Assembly: GCF_032118995.1 (NCBI RefSeq)
Contig: NC_092649.1
Location: 20,521,832-20,585,831 of the forward strand
Length of the DNA stretch: 64,000 bases
Direction: 5' to 3'
Source: Asterias amurensis
Taxonomy: Eukaryota > Echinodermata > Asteroidea > Forcipulatida > Asteriidae
Shown here: positions 22,894 through 35,380 of the stretch, piece by piece
Position numbering within the stretch: the stretch's first letter is position 1
How the letters are laid out: the number at the start of each line of letters is the position of its first letter
Made by a program: the position numbers and the translations under genes
Notes under the pieces: generated by a model
Databases searched by the model: none
Seen by the model: only the letters and a program-made list of their open reading frames with translations
Told to the model about the DNA's origin: nothing

Positions 22894-22986
22894 AGCCCCA
22901 CTTGTGTGGCCAAGGATAGCTGAATCCTTATATTATAAAACTTATAAGGATTCAGCTATCCTTGGCCACACAACACAAGTGGGGCT
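22894..22986. repeat. Short near-perfect hairpin beside the foldback edge
   Basis: 93 bp. Arms of about 40 bp start AGCCCCACTTGTGT and end ACACAAGTGGGGCT and differ only by a 5-bp indel; the loop is AT-rich. It begins two bases after the 9-bp duplication. Confidence 0.85.
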
Positions 22987-23095
22987 AATCCATACATAAA
23001 ATTAAAATAAAACCCTATCATTTATCAATCAGTATCACATATTCATTATGTTTTTCTTTTAATTATTTATATATAGCAACTGTAGACGAAACCTT

Positions 23096-23232
23096 TATTG
23101 GAAAAGTTTCGGTATGACGCCACCACTTTTTCATTCGATATAAAATAATATAGTATCTAATTTACCTCAATGAGATATCCCTTTTTGTAAAAATGAGTGA
23201 AAAGGTGGTGGCGCCATGCGGAAAGTTATCCC
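23096..23232. repeat. Small MITE, GGCGCCACCACTTTTTCA type
   Basis: Inverted ends GACGCCACCACTTTTTCA and TGAAAAGGTGGTGGCGCC. Relatives at 6822-6960 and 59395-59470 share CTCAATGAGATATCCCTTTT. It lies about 330-460 bp upstream of the vezatin start. Confidence 0.8.
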
Positions 23233-23556
23233 CTTTATTTATTAAACAACAACAATTCATACCTCCCGTGTCGACACACTGCACTTGAACTAAAGAACTT
23301 GCACTTGCAGTTGCACTTTGCAGAAGAAATGTCAAACTTTGCAGCCGCAGAACTTTCTTGTTGTGTCCCGTCACGTGCTGCAAAATGGGTTTTCACAAAC
23401 GGGCTCTTGAGGGCGCACTACATGAAAACAATCAGCAGGTGTTGATCAAATCGAAACCACACAGCGGCCAGCGAGACTCTCTAATTGAGCCGAGTTATTA
23501 GAACAATAAATTGTTATTTTAGAGCTGAGATTGTTATTTATTCTGCTAAATTCATA

Positions 23557-26500
23557 ATGGCTGATGATTGCTACGATGATGAAGTTTTACTAGAGGTAAA
23601 TAATCTTGCGGATTAATCGTAGATTACCCCCTCACTTGTGTTGTGGGTTTTTTAGAGAAATCTCGATCAATCATCAAGTCGAGCTGTCAAATGAAATCAA
23701 GTCCTATTTTCGGTCGTCGTGTGAGAGTCGAGTGTATTCATGTTCTTTGGTCTATTCAGTATGTCCAATTAGTCTTTTGTTCCAACCCTACTCACCCCAA
23801 ATCAAGGGATGGAGATCTGGATCAAGGAATAAGATCAGGTTGGTCTTTGCCCGTCCACCTTCTACTTCTACTTCGCTACTCCGCAAAGTCCCATGATGAT
23901 GGGATATCACGCCAAGATTTGACCGATGAAGCAACTAGGGTAGATTAAGAGTGGATTTGAACAGGGAGAGCGGGGCAGTGACAACAGGCACTGGAAGATT
24001 GTTCCATGCAGGGGTAATTCTTGGAAAAAAAGAGTTTTTGTAGATGTTGGTGCGGGGAGAAAAGAGATTACCTCTGCTCTGGTACCTGGTTCGAATCCCA
24101 CCAGGGGGCACGTACGTATGTGATGATTACGTGGATTGGGCTTTAATATTTCAGTCCCGACTATAACCGAAGCTTCCTGACTTTGTCTTTGCTCGCCCAG
24201 TAAATTAGATAGTAGTTGCGATCGCACCTGCATGCCTCCGGCTGCTGAACAGGTTTTGATGTAGTTGCGATAACGTATGAAGTTTATTACTGTATGAAGT
24301 ACATATCTCCTTCATTGTATTTGTTATTTTATTTTTCAGAATTCTCCACTGAGTCAATATCTCAGAGAAGCTTGTCCTGACCAGGAGTTTGACACTGTCC
24401 CCTCTGCACGCAAGTCTGTACAGCCTGTAGTGGAGAAGAAAATCTATACCGTCAGTGGGTTTGTTCATGCCGCTCAGGTAAAATATGAAATGCTTTGCTC
24501 AAATTAAAGTCACTGGACATGTTTTGTAATTTTTCAAAGTCTAAGATCAGTTCTCACTTGGCATATCCCAACATGCATTAAGTAACAAACCTGTGAAATG
24601 TTGGGCTTAATTGGTCATCGAAGTTGCAAAAGAATAATAGACAATATAGAAATGTTATGACTATCTCTAATGAGTTGGGGTGATTCTGAAAAGAACCGTT
24701 GGCGTTGGTTTCAACTTGACGTTTCGATCAGTATGCTCTGATCGTCTTCTGGAGAAAACGCATCACCGAGCTCCATTTCCCGCTCTCCCGCCTTCGTGCA
24801 TCACCAAGCCAATCCACCTCCACAGCAGCATCAGAATCCAGCTTTTCTCCAGAAGACGATCAGAAACTAACTGTTCTTTTCAGAATCACCCCAACTCATT
24901 AAAGATAGTCCTTACATGGTGTTACCGCAAACCTTTCTATATCGTATTTCCACCATGCAAAGTTTCAAATCCTACTTAATAATAGACAACAAAACACCCT
25001 TGTTGCATAACTGTGTGCTCTTTCAGTTGCCTGAAAAAGGCTTCAGGTCTGAAGATAACATTCTACCTTTTTTTATCATCTTGCATGTCTTGGGTCTCTT
25101 TCTCTCTCGCTTAGGAACTACTGTTGAAGTTCTTCCAATGGCTTTATCCTTCAGTGATTGAACACGTAGTAAGTATCATTAGTATTTCTTTCTCATGTTT
25201 TCCCCATTGGTCTTAGTCTGAAGTATCAGTAAGGGTATGGGGAGGGCTGTTTCATTTCTAACTCCTGACGATGCCTAGTGCAGGCTAGTCGTTCTTTTAT
25301 TTTAATCCACAAAGAGAAAGTTGTACCCAATTTTCTACTTCGTCAGGTGGTACATGTACTCAATAAGCAGGACTGTTCTTTTCAGAACTATTAGTCTCCT
25401 GAATTCTGAAATCTGCTCTGTGACAGTAAAATAAATCACAGGACAAGTTCTCAAAGATAAGTCTACACAGCAAAGCTAGAAAGTTTGATTGTGCAATAGA
25501 AAACACGATATGATGTTTTGCATTGCATAATTGTTGGTCACTAATTCGTCATGCTTGTTGAGGTGAAGGTGTGGACCTTTAAAATTTCTAGACCTGTTGG
25601 TCTATAAAAATGATCTTCAAGTACAGACACCAGTAGGATTAGAAACTGCTTATTTTTGCAAGCTTACTTATATAAATACACTTAGTTGGTATTGCAACTG
25701 TCAGTCATTCTGAACACAATTTGTGTCACCGTATTTAAATATTAAATTATTTCACTTCAAGGTCAGGCTATAGGCCTGATGAAGAATGCTTTTGTTTTGT
25801 TTTCTTTTGTATCTCAGACAAGTCATTAATATATCGGATACTGATGTTTTGTCTTTTCAGAACGCCACGTTTGTTCCAGAGTATTCGGCACTGGCTTTAG
25901 AGAGTAGATGTTTATTTGACTCAGATAAGCAGATTGTGAGCGCTTATTATCCTAAGATTGGTTTAAGCAAATCTCATGGCGTATCACTAGCTTCGTACAA
26001 CAGGATATGGTTCTTTGGTTTCTGGTAAGTTGGGCATCACTGACCTTTTTAACGGGCCAGCCTACTCGCAAATTCTCGTATTAATAATAGTTATAATCGT
26101 TTTTTTATGTTGAGCTTTACACTCTCAAAGCGCTTCCAACACTGGGCCCTAGTTCATTCCTTAAACCATCTCAGCTCCCTGGGGAGTATACAGCCTGTGA
26201 ATAAATGCGCTACTCAACTAAATCAATCACAAGAACCATCTCTGCCCTCACAGGTACCCATTTACTCCTGGGTGGAGAGAAGTAACTATCATGACTATAG
26301 TTAAGTTTCTTGCTGAGGGACACAAGTGTCACGATCGGGACTCGAACCCACACTCTGCTGAACAAAAACACCAGAGCTTGTAATACCAGCCCAAAGTGGT
26401 TAACATTTTTCTGTTTTTTGTTCACACAGCTGTCTGTTTTTTCTGTGTATCGACCTGGGTGCCTGTGTCCATCTTTTACCAGCAAGTTTAGCGTCTAGTC

Positions 26501-29500
26501 TTCCACACCTACCTGTAGTACTCAGTTTTAATCCCGTCTTGCAAGTGGCTTGTTATTTGTACACGCCTTTCTTAATCCATCTCATATGGACCGTCTTCAC
26601 CCTGAAGAGGCGCCACAAGAAAGGCATAGGATGTATGAAGCAATGTCTGCGGCTGTTAGATCAACAGGGGGCGCTATTGAGAAAGTGTATTCGCTACATA
26701 CAAGAGGTGGAGGTGATCTCAAGAGGATTTACAATGTAAGTAAAACAGACGGAGAGAGCCCAGCGTATATATTAAAGGCAGTGGACACTATTGGTAATTG
26801 TCCAAGACTAAACTCTACAGTTGGTGTATCTCAAAATATGCATAAAATAACTAACCTGTGAAAATTTGAGCTCAATCGGTTATCAAAGTTGCGAGATAAT
26901 AATATAAATAAAAAAACACCCTTATCATGCGAAGTTGTGTGCATTTAGATGGTTGATTTTGAGACCTCAAGTTCTAAATCTGAGGTCTCGAAATCAAGTT
27001 CGTGGAAAATTACTTCTTTCTCGAAAACTATGGCACTTCAGAGGGAGCCGTTTCTCACAATGTTTTCTACCATCAACCTCTCCCCATAACTCGTCACCGA
27101 GAAAGGTTTTATGCTAATAATTATTTTGAGTAATTACCAATAGTGTCCACTGCCTTTAAGCCTTGTTAACACTAACCCAGGGAATTACCGCCGGCCCTTT
27201 CACACTTGGAATCGCTTTACCCCTGATCTTACCTGGCATATGGTCATACCCCGGTGAATAGCTACCCCTGCTCTGGAGTAGGGATAAGTCATTAAGTGGC
27301 AAAAACCTAGGGTATTCTTAAAACGCGCAATCATAACGTTTTGGACCTAGGTGGGGACGGTGTGAATGTTTGCCAGGGTAACCGTGGGGCAAAAAACCTC
27401 TCTGGACCTCCCGATGGCCTATTCCACAGGGATAAGAGATACAATGTAAAAACAGCTGTCGTCAAGTAAAAACTACAATAGGCTAGTATACACACCACTT
27501 TTCAATTTTCCCTCTCATGCCAATGGGCCAGTACACACATTTTCCTCATCTGTGTTAACTGGTTGTACATAAATTTGTCTCCAGGGTTACTCCTTATACA
27601 CCAATCGTTCGTCTTGAAAACTCAACATCTTCAACGACACGTCGACAATGTGCCGTTCTACGCCAGTCATGTTTCACTGCAGCAAAGTGTCAGTTCAGTG
27701 TACTACGTGATGCAACGTTGGCAGGAATGAGGGAACTTCCGTTACTAGCAGAGATTGACCACGTCAGCAATTATTTGGCTACAGTGGACTTACAGACCAT
27801 AGCTCCTTGGTTTAAGGTAAAGAATATTACTTTTACTCGTACCCAGAACCCATTTTTCAAGTTTTGTACAACTTACATTGGTTACTAGTTAAACACAGAA
27901 TAATTTTCAAACACCTAGTTTCGACATTCAAATATACCTCCTAAATACCTCACAGAATTAATCCACGACTTTTGCCTACTAACAATTTTTGTTCTTGCTT
28001 GCAAAATCTTCTCATTCCTTTTCCAGCCACCACCAAAGCATATGGATAAAGGGCCTTTCACATTGCATCTCCTGAATTCGGGAATGCACTCCCAACAACG
28101 TGAAAGAAAGCTCCCTTCTAGAACAGTTTAAGTCTTTTTTTATAAAGCCATTGGACCCTTTCGGTACAGAAAACAAAAATAAAAGATCACAGATTTACAA
28201 ATAACTTACAGGGTTTACGGAAGGTAGTGGTGAAAGACTTCTTTTGAAATATTGTTCCATGAAATGCTTTACTTTTTGAGAAAACAGTAAAACAATATCA
28301 ATTCTCGATAGCGAGAATTACGGATTTATTTTAAACACATGTCATGACACGGCGAAAAGCGCTGATACAAGGGTGGGTCTTCCCGTTCATTTCTCCCGAC
28401 TCTGATGAACGATTGAGCCTAAATTTTCACAGGTTTGTTATTTTATATATAAGTTGTGATACACGAAATGTGGGCCTTTGACAATACTGTTTACCGAAAG
28501 GGTCCAATGGCTTTAAGACAAATCTCTTTGTGAAATAACTTTTACTTTTCATTGTGTGCATTTGAACCTCAAAGAAATAAAGACTTATGAAGGATTCATA
28601 GTTTGAGAAATGATGATACTGGTGTAAATGTTTTCATAATTTTAGCACTCTGAGGATGATGATGAAGAATTCCAGGACACTATTGCTGAGTTTACTAGTC
28701 ATTTCTCACTCTCTGCACTTAAGGTAATAACTTACATGATATATTTGAATCAAAATGAGTCGTTTGTATTAATCAGGCATAATAATCTTGCTGCTTAAGT
28801 CTGACTTTTGAATTTGTTGCCCTTGGGAAAAATCAGAAAAACTGTGATTAATTAGCCTAAAAAGACTATACAACCCTGTACTAAATGAACATGGACCAAA
28901 TATCACGCCTGATTATTCCGTCCGTGTGAAGACTTTTTTCTTTCTTTCCTTAGGCTCTGGACTTAGACTTTGTACATAAAAATTCTGTGCAAAACTTCCC
29001 TGTCGAGATCTATTTATATTTTCTACATTTTAATGTACGTATTTACAGGCAATGAACAGCCTCTTCTGTGAGCAGAGGTCAGAGTTCATACGAAGACTAG
29101 TATTGAGTATAAGTCCTGCTGCATTATTACCAGATCAAACTATAGGTGAGTTAATCTTTCAACATCAGTTACAATACATTAATAAAGATTATTTAACTCA
29201 GAATATGGTAATTCTGTGAGCTATGCTGCAACCAGATGTCTAATAATTGCATAGAAAACTTCTGCGTTAGACCCTTATATACCCTGGGTACTGCACCCAG
29301 TTCTATACAATGTTCCTGCCCAACCATGGAAGCATGTACTCTTTACATAACAGGTGTAAAGTAGAATTCTAATTCACCTAGGCACTCAATCAAATAAATC
29401 AACATGTTTAAAGACACTGGACACTATTGGTAATTGTCTAAGACCAGTCATCTAACTTGGTGTATCTCAACATATGCATAAAGTAACAAACCTGTAAACA

Positions 29501-32500
29501 TTTGAGCTCAATCAATCTTTGAGGTTGCAAAAGATAAAAATGAAAGAAAAACACCCTTGTCACACAAAGTTGTGTGCTTTCAGATGCTTGATTTTGAGAC
29601 CTCAAATTCTAAATCTGTGGAAAATTACTTCTTTTTCGAAAACAAAGTTTCTTCAGAGGGAGCCGTTTCTCACAGTGTTTTATACTATCAACAGCTCCCC
29701 ATTACTTGTTACCAATTTAGATTTTATGCTAATAGTTATTTTTAATAATTACCAATAGTGTCCACTGCCTTAAGAGGTGTTAAATTTGAACCAGGATGTC
29801 CAGGATAAAGAATATTATTTTGTGTTACCCTTGCAACAATATGTGTGTAAAGCAATGAATGAGAGTACTTTCCTGAGTCCTGTGAGAAAAAAAATACAAT
29901 TATTTTTACTCTGGTGAGATTAGAATCCATGACCTTTATCACTCTAAAGCAGATTACTAAAATTCATTTTCATTTCAACTTGATTTCTAGATAAGAGTGT
30001 TCTAGAATCTTGGACAAGTATCGTATGTGGCGTCAATGACTCATGTGAAGCGAGTCTCGGCAAGCTACAGCGAAGTTATGACTGTCATCGGCAGAGACCA
30101 AGTCACAACAGAGAACAATTGCCCTCAGATATACAGATGCAGGCTAAGGATGGTGTATCGTCGCAGCATAGAGTGATCAATGCTGTTCGTAGTTTAAGAC
30201 TTCATCTGGAGGCAACTCTGAACAGGTGAGTTTTTGTGAAGAGCATATTTTAAAAATGTTTCATACAGATGGCTTGGATATCATCCATCAGAAGCCTAGC
30301 TGGTAGCTCAGAATGCCCTACCTCCCCAACTTTACGAAACAATCATGGCTAAGTGTCTTGCTTGAGGACACTAAGTGTCACAACCAGGACTTGAACCAAC
30401 ACTCTGCTGATCAAACATCAGAACTCCTAGGCCACAACAAGCCACATTATTATCTGCCTATGAGATGCATTTGCCTTTAACCCCCCTTATTGTTTTAATA
30501 AACTGTAAGCGTCGTCTTGACTATAAAGATATTTTTGTTTCTTTTGTCTACAGAGTGATTTCAGTTGAAGATGCTTTGGAAGAAGCTGATGGCTCAGTGA
30601 CGAAGGAGAGCAAGGTTGGATGTCTTACATCTGAGATGCTAGATGCTGTCAAAAGGGAGCTGACTGCATCTCAAGATTGCCTTCAAGAAGCATCCTCATC
30701 ACTGGAGAAGATGAATGACAAACATCAAGGTAAGAGGAAATTTTACTCAGTTTATCAAGACATCTTTGTCTTGTTCCTTATCACACTTCTCTATTATATC
30801 CTTGCGATACTCGCTGCCAAAACTTAGTTGTCTCCCAACTCCGACTGCCAATCAAGCTCAAATTTCCACAGGTTTGTTATTTTATGCATATGTTGAGATA
30901 CACCAAGTGAGAAGACGGGTCTTTGACAATTACCAATAGTGTCTAGTGTTTTTAACACACTTTTCTTGTTTGTATGAATAGGGTATTTTTTCACACTGAG
31001 TGGCCGAGTTGGCATAGTGGTATCTTTCCTGGCCTTCCACCTCTAGAACCCCGACTCGAATCACGCAGGGAGCACTATGTGGATTGGGTTTTCAGTCCCT
31101 ACCCGACTGCATGGTTTTCCCCGGAATAATTCTGTGGGGTTTTCCTCCCACATCTAAAACTGAAACTTCCTTCCTTGTCTTCTCTCCATTGGGTTCTTGG
31201 TTAGGATGGTGCCCAAGTTACTGTATTGAATGTCCTTGGCTTCACAACCAAAATAAATAAAATTAAAGGAAATAAATTAAAGAACCGTTTGTTAAAATTA
31301 ACAAAGCATTTAGAGTGCATCAGTTTTGGAACATTGGTTGTTATTTGATGTGTTTTCTACTATAGGTATGGCACACAGTCAAGATAGGAAAGATGATGCA
31401 GATAAGCAACAAGATGGGATTCAAGACAACAGAATTCCAATTCCGTTGCTACCGATGAGCACTGAAATAGAGTTTGATGACCAGGTAAAGCTTTTCTTTT
31501 GTTGAATGGTAACTCTATTAAATAACTAAAAGTTGATTCATAGATTGGTTTAGTCAACGTAATGCTGATTTAAAGGAACAATTATAAAGAAGGATACATT
31601 AAGAGTCACATGTGAAAGTTTCAGTTGAATATTAAGTGTCTACTTACTGAGAAAACAGCAAAAAACTTTCGCAGTATTTGAACAAGCATGTCAAGTCTGT
31701 CTACGTTTAGCAAGGTGACAGCGGGTACCAACCACATGTCTGGCCACAGCTTTCGCCAAGGGACACCAACCCTTACTTATCGTGGAACGATTAGAGTATG
31801 AATAATTATATATAAATTGCTTATATCATTATTGATTTATGTTTTAAGTAGTTTAAAATATATTGTAATCCTCATACAATGATCCCATTTGCAGGTTTTT
31901 GAGGCCTACACAGAGAACGAGCCATGGGAACGCTTCGATGAAGATGACTGGGGAGAAGGGATCTCAGAACAAGAAAAAGTGGGTATTTTTATCAGCAAGA
32001 ATTTGTTACCATTTTAATAATAATAATAGGTTCTTATATAGCACCTTATCACACCCTTGGGGCATATCAAAGCCCTCATTATTATTTGTTTTCAACAGGA
32101 TAAGCAGAGTAAGGTTTTCAATTATGAGACCCATTTATGTAGCATTTTCTAACGGTTTACAAGGTGCTACAGTGCAGTCAGCAGCCACTTCCAGAAACAC
32201 CAGGGCAAATTCCTTCTCTTTTCGATAAGTGCACTGGGTTCTTTTACATGCATTACACAACACATAGGACCATAGCTTTACGTCCCATCCAAAGGCTGGA
32301 GTAATAATGGTCAAGTGTCTTGCTCAAGTACACAAGTGTCTTGATCGGGACTCAAACCCACACTCTGCTAATCAAAAACACCACAGCTTGAGTTCAATGC
32401 TTTTATCCACCCTCATCAGCGACATGCCAAGAATTCAGTTTTAGTTTGTCATGTATAGATGAATCTTAGAATACAGTTTGAATTAGTTACTTGAATTTCA

Positions 32501-33229
32501 AACAAAGTAAAGCATCCAAAACACAATACAATAGTTACTAAGTAACTTTTTCTTTCTCCTTTTTCTCAGTTGAAGCGTCGAAGAGAGGCCGAAGAAACCA
32601 AGAGACTGCTTCAGGAACTACGCTCTGTCCTGTCAGTCAGAAAAGCTGAGCGGGAACATATGAAATTAAACCGAGCCAGGACTGATGCTGAAACTAACAA
32701 CCCAACTCCAGCCAATGAGGTCTTACAAAGTAAACTAGATCCCAATGTGGGTATCGATAATACCGGATTAGAATGTAGAACGTCGGAGGATTCCCTCGAT
32801 GGAAGAGGTCTTCCAAAGGAGGGCGGTGAGCGTCAAGAATCAAGTGCAACAACTGCCGCTGTTCATGCTGTTGATGGAGACATGTCCACGCCTTCAACCA
32901 GATCCGATGATCATTGTGAATTAGGCGATAAAGATGCCATGAACGAATCCGAGAGCGAGTCTAAATTTATCCATGACTCCAAACAGACTGAACCAGAATC
33001 TGTTAATGAAACGACGAATCATCAATCATCAAACAATGCCGATCAAGAAACGGCTACCTGCGGATTTAGAGACTCTAGTAAGTTGGCAACAGCAGAAGAT
33101 GAGGAACAGCCGACACAGTTGAGGTTGCCAATTAATTTCCTGCAATCTTTAGCAGCTGAAGCGGCCAAGAAGTCTGGACTTCAGGCTGAGGAGATGTTTA
33201 TAGGTAGCGATGAGGAAAGTGATGAGTAG
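23557..33229 (+). CDS. VEZT: Vezatin
   Basis: Adherens-junction membrane protein linking cadherin-catenin complexes to myosin VIIA in vertebrates. Thirteen coding exons join in phase: 23557-23595, 24340-24477, 25115-25168, 25861-26024, 26430-26735, 27585-27816, 28646-28723, 29049-29145, 29991-30225, 30554-30729, 31366-31484, 31895-31978, 32570-33229 (793 aa; human about 779). Recognisable blocks are an ENSPLSQYL N-terminus, hydrophobic segments about 126-148 and 168-190 ended by KRRHKK, the family motif EVEVISRGFT (224-233), and KRLLQELRSVL in the acidic C-terminal exon. Exon 5 is read in the frame giving that motif; the other frame in the same stretch is spurious. Introns hold SINEs and MITEs. 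Confidence 0.92.
24505..24645. repeat. Degenerate family-1 MITE fragment
   Basis: Starts AAAGTCACTGGACATG and includes AACAAACCTGTGAAATGTTG; related blocks resume near 24970-25030. In VEZT intron 2. Confidence 0.55.
24660..24915. repeat. Element with inverted ATCACCCCAACTCATT ends
   Basis: Left AATGAGTTGGGGTGATTCTG, right CAGAATCACCCCAACTCATT, with inner CTCTGATCGTCTTCTGGAG / CTCCAGAAGACGATCAGA. Resembles the end structure of the Penelope-derived element at 50490-50985. Confidence 0.7.
26085..26395 (-). repeat. tRNA-derived SINE
   Basis: Minus-strand copy of the family that is fullest at 34271-34676 (CACTCTGCTGAACAAAAACA head, ACAAGTGTCACGATCGGGAC B-box region). Lies just before VEZT exon 5. 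Confidence 0.75.
26774..27160. repeat. MITE, TTAA-type family 1
   Basis: Complete copy with TTAAAGGCAGTGGACACTAT and ATAGTGTCCACTGCCTTTAA ends, in VEZT intron 5. Confidence 0.85.
28143..28516. repeat. MITE, TTAA-type family 2
   Basis: AAAGCCATTGGACCCTTTCG to CGAAAGGGTCCAATGGCTTT; nearly symmetric ends; VEZT intron 6. Confidence 0.8.
29410..29775. repeat. MITE, TTAA-type family 1
   Basis: TTTAAAGACACTGGACACTA to CCAATAGTGTCCACTGCCTT; VEZT intron 8. Confidence 0.8.
30285..30440 (-). repeat. Partial tRNA-derived SINE
   Basis: Shares CTTGAGGACACTAAGTGTCA and CACTCTGCTGATCAAACATC with the 34271 family, reverse orientation; VEZT intron 9. Confidence 0.6.
30847..30956. repeat. Partial family-1 MITE (right end)
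   Basis: Contains CACAGGTTTGTTATTTTATG and TTACCAATAGTGTCTAGTG; left part missing; VEZT intron 10. Confidence 0.7.
30998..31262 (+). repeat. tRNA-derived SINE, second family
   Basis: A-box-like GTGGCCGAGTTGGCATAG and B-box-like CCCGACTCGAATC are followed by GTTTTCCCCGGAATAATTCT and a 3' end of AAATAAA units; VEZT intron 10. Confidence 0.7.
32005..32395 (-). repeat. SINE-like repeat with ATT tail
   Basis: AATAATAATAGGTTCTTATATAGC at one end, and the reverse of the tRNA-like head (ACCCACACTCTGCTAATC) at the other; related to 61972-62400. VEZT intron 12. Confidence 0.65.
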
Positions 33230-33424
33230 CATGGATGCAACCTGGGACATCGGTCATGCTTCGCCATCCTCATCGGACTTATGCATGGGGAGGGGGGGGG
33301 GCGGGGGGGCGGGGGGGTTGGAAATTTGCTAGCCCAGCATGTAAGGCAAGGGTTGGGGGAGATCTTCAATAACTCCCCCTTGATTGCATGATTGAAAAGA
33401 AGTGCCATTTAATTATAACACTCC

Positions 33425-33570
33425 TTAAGGGAAGGTACACGTTTGGTAATTACTCAAAACACATATTAACTTAAAAACTGACTTGGTAACGAGCATTGGA
33501 GAGCCGAGTATAAAACATTGTGGGAAACGGCTCCCTCTGAAGTAACATAGTTTTTGAGAAAGAGTTAATT
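33425..33570. repeat. TTAA-type family 3 fragment
   Basis: Begins TTAAGGGAAGGTACACGTTTGG; the matching opposite end is at 56215-56252 (CCAAACGTGTACCTTCCCTTTAA). Inner block GGGAAACGGCTCCCTCTGA is shared with family 1. Confidence 0.65.
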
Positions 33571-34140
33571 TCTCAATAAAAAATTAAAAGACTTCTAGCT
33601 AGAACTAGTTTTTAACCATAGCACTTGAAGCAGTCAATATACATTCTTGCCCGCAGTAATACGACGCGAACCATGGCATTGTACCCTATAAACAAGGTAC
33701 ATGTAACTGGCAAAATGAAATAAATACAATCGATTAAAAGCAAAAGTCATGTCTTTTGAAATCCAACTGTGTTCTTTTATTGCAGTCGTTTGTGCTTTAA
33801 TTCTAAACAAAACCAATCTAAAATTGCAAAATAATACAATAGTAAAGCTATTATATTATAATTAAACTATTTATGAGGCAAAATGGTGATGTAAATTTTG
33901 CTTTACAACTTTAAAAATCTTCTACCGTTTATTTTACAGATACTTCATTTTGTACAGGACTTCTCATTACCTTTTTACACCCTGATAAACGTCACACAAA
34001 ACCAATGCACAAATATCCAACTCAAACATGTATGTATAGAAGTCTTTTATTATTTTAGTGAGAAATGTACATTTGTACCTCAAATCAAAACCCCAAAACA
34101 AACAAAAACACAAAGTTTTAAACTTTGAAAAAACCACCAC

Positions 34141-34619
34141 ATTAAAGCCATTATACACTTTCGGTAAACAGTATTGTCCAAGTCCCACACTTCGTGTATC
34201 ACAACTTATATATAAAACAACAAACCTGTGAAAATTTAGGCTCAATCGGTCAGCGGAGTCGGGAGAAAATAACGTGGGGTGTCGTGGCCGAGCGGATAAG
34301 AGCACCGAATTCAAGCTCTGATGCTTCTGTTCAGCAGAGTGTGGGTTTGAATCCGGGTCGTGACACTTGTGTCCCTGAGCAAGACACTTAACTATAATTG
34401 CTTCTCTCCACCCAGGGGTAAATGGGTACCAGTGAGGGCAGAGATGGTTCTTGTGATTGATTTAGCCGAGTAGCGCATAACTAATGGTGCACAGGCTGCA
34501 TACTCCCCACCAGGGAGCTGAGATGGTTTAAGGAGTGATTTAAGGCCCAGTGACCAGGGGTAATAATGTGAAGCGCTTTGGGACGCCCTTCGGGTGTGAA
34601 AAGCGCTATATAAAAACGG

Positions 34620-34676
<57 letters not shown>

Positions 34677-34920
34677 ACGGGAAAACCCACTCTTGTTTTT
34701 GCGCGTTTCGCCGTGTCATGACATGTGTTTAAAATAAATCCGTAATTCTCGCTAACGAGAATTTATATTGTTTTACTGTTTTCTCAAAAAGTAAAGCATT
34801 TCATGGACTAATATTTCAAGAGAAGTCTTTCACCATTACCTTCTGTAAACCCTGTAAATTATTTGTAAATCTGTGAACTTTTTCTTTTTTTTCTGTACCA
34901 AAAGTGTATAATGGCTTTAA
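34141..34920. repeat. Family-2 MITE interrupted by a SINE
   Basis: Left part 34141-34270 and right part 34677-34920 belong to one family-2 copy (TTAAAGCCATTATACACTTT ... AAAGTGTATAATGGCTTTAA). The SINE at 34271-34676 is inserted between them. Confidence 0.85.
34271..34676 (+). repeat. tRNA-derived SINE, fullest copy
   Basis: Starts GGTGTCGTGGCCGAGCGGAT (A-box) and continues to GGGTTTGAATCCGGGTCGTG (B-box), like a Leu/Ser-type tRNA. It has a non-tRNA body with GAAGCGCTTTGGGACGC and ends in AAAACGGG followed by (TTA)n. Confidence 0.85.
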
Positions 34921-35003
34921 ACCAAAAACAAACAAAAATACCAACTTAAAATTTTGAGAAAACCACAGCATTAAGTCTTCTAACCTTCTTGGAGCAGTGT
35001 TTC

Positions 35004-35380
35004 ACTTACAGTGAGCATTCCTCGATGAGAAGGAACGCATGGAGTGACAAACTTACAATTACTGTAAGGAGAATCCCATGCACTATGGAGCCAGTGTAAA
35101 ATGTGGAATCTATGGAATTAGTAATAGGTGTATTTAGGACATGGTACATGTTAAAAAGAACTAGCTATTCCGTCAAGGGGTGTTTCTCCCCTAAAACTTA
35201 CAGTGAGCATTCCTCGATGAGAATGAAAGAATGCAGTGACAAACGTACGTTTATTGTAAGGGGAGTCCTATGCACTTATACGGAGCCAGTGTTAAATGTG
35301 GATCCGATGGAACTATTTACGGGAGTGTATTTAGGACATGGTACACGGATATAAGAACTACTCCGTCAAGCAGAATACAG
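35004..35380 (+). repeat. 192-bp tandem duplication
   Basis: ACTTACAGTGAGCATTCCTC occurs at 35004 and 35196. The two copies also share GTATTTAGGACATGGTACA and are diverged by small indels. Confidence 0.75.

Noticed and set aside
26550..26861. Alternative frame in VEZT exon 5 (reading VHAFLNPSHMDRLH...)
   Set aside because: It looks protein-like, but the other frame contains the vezatin motif EVEVISRGFT and joins in phase to exons 4 and 6 when the exon starts at 26430.
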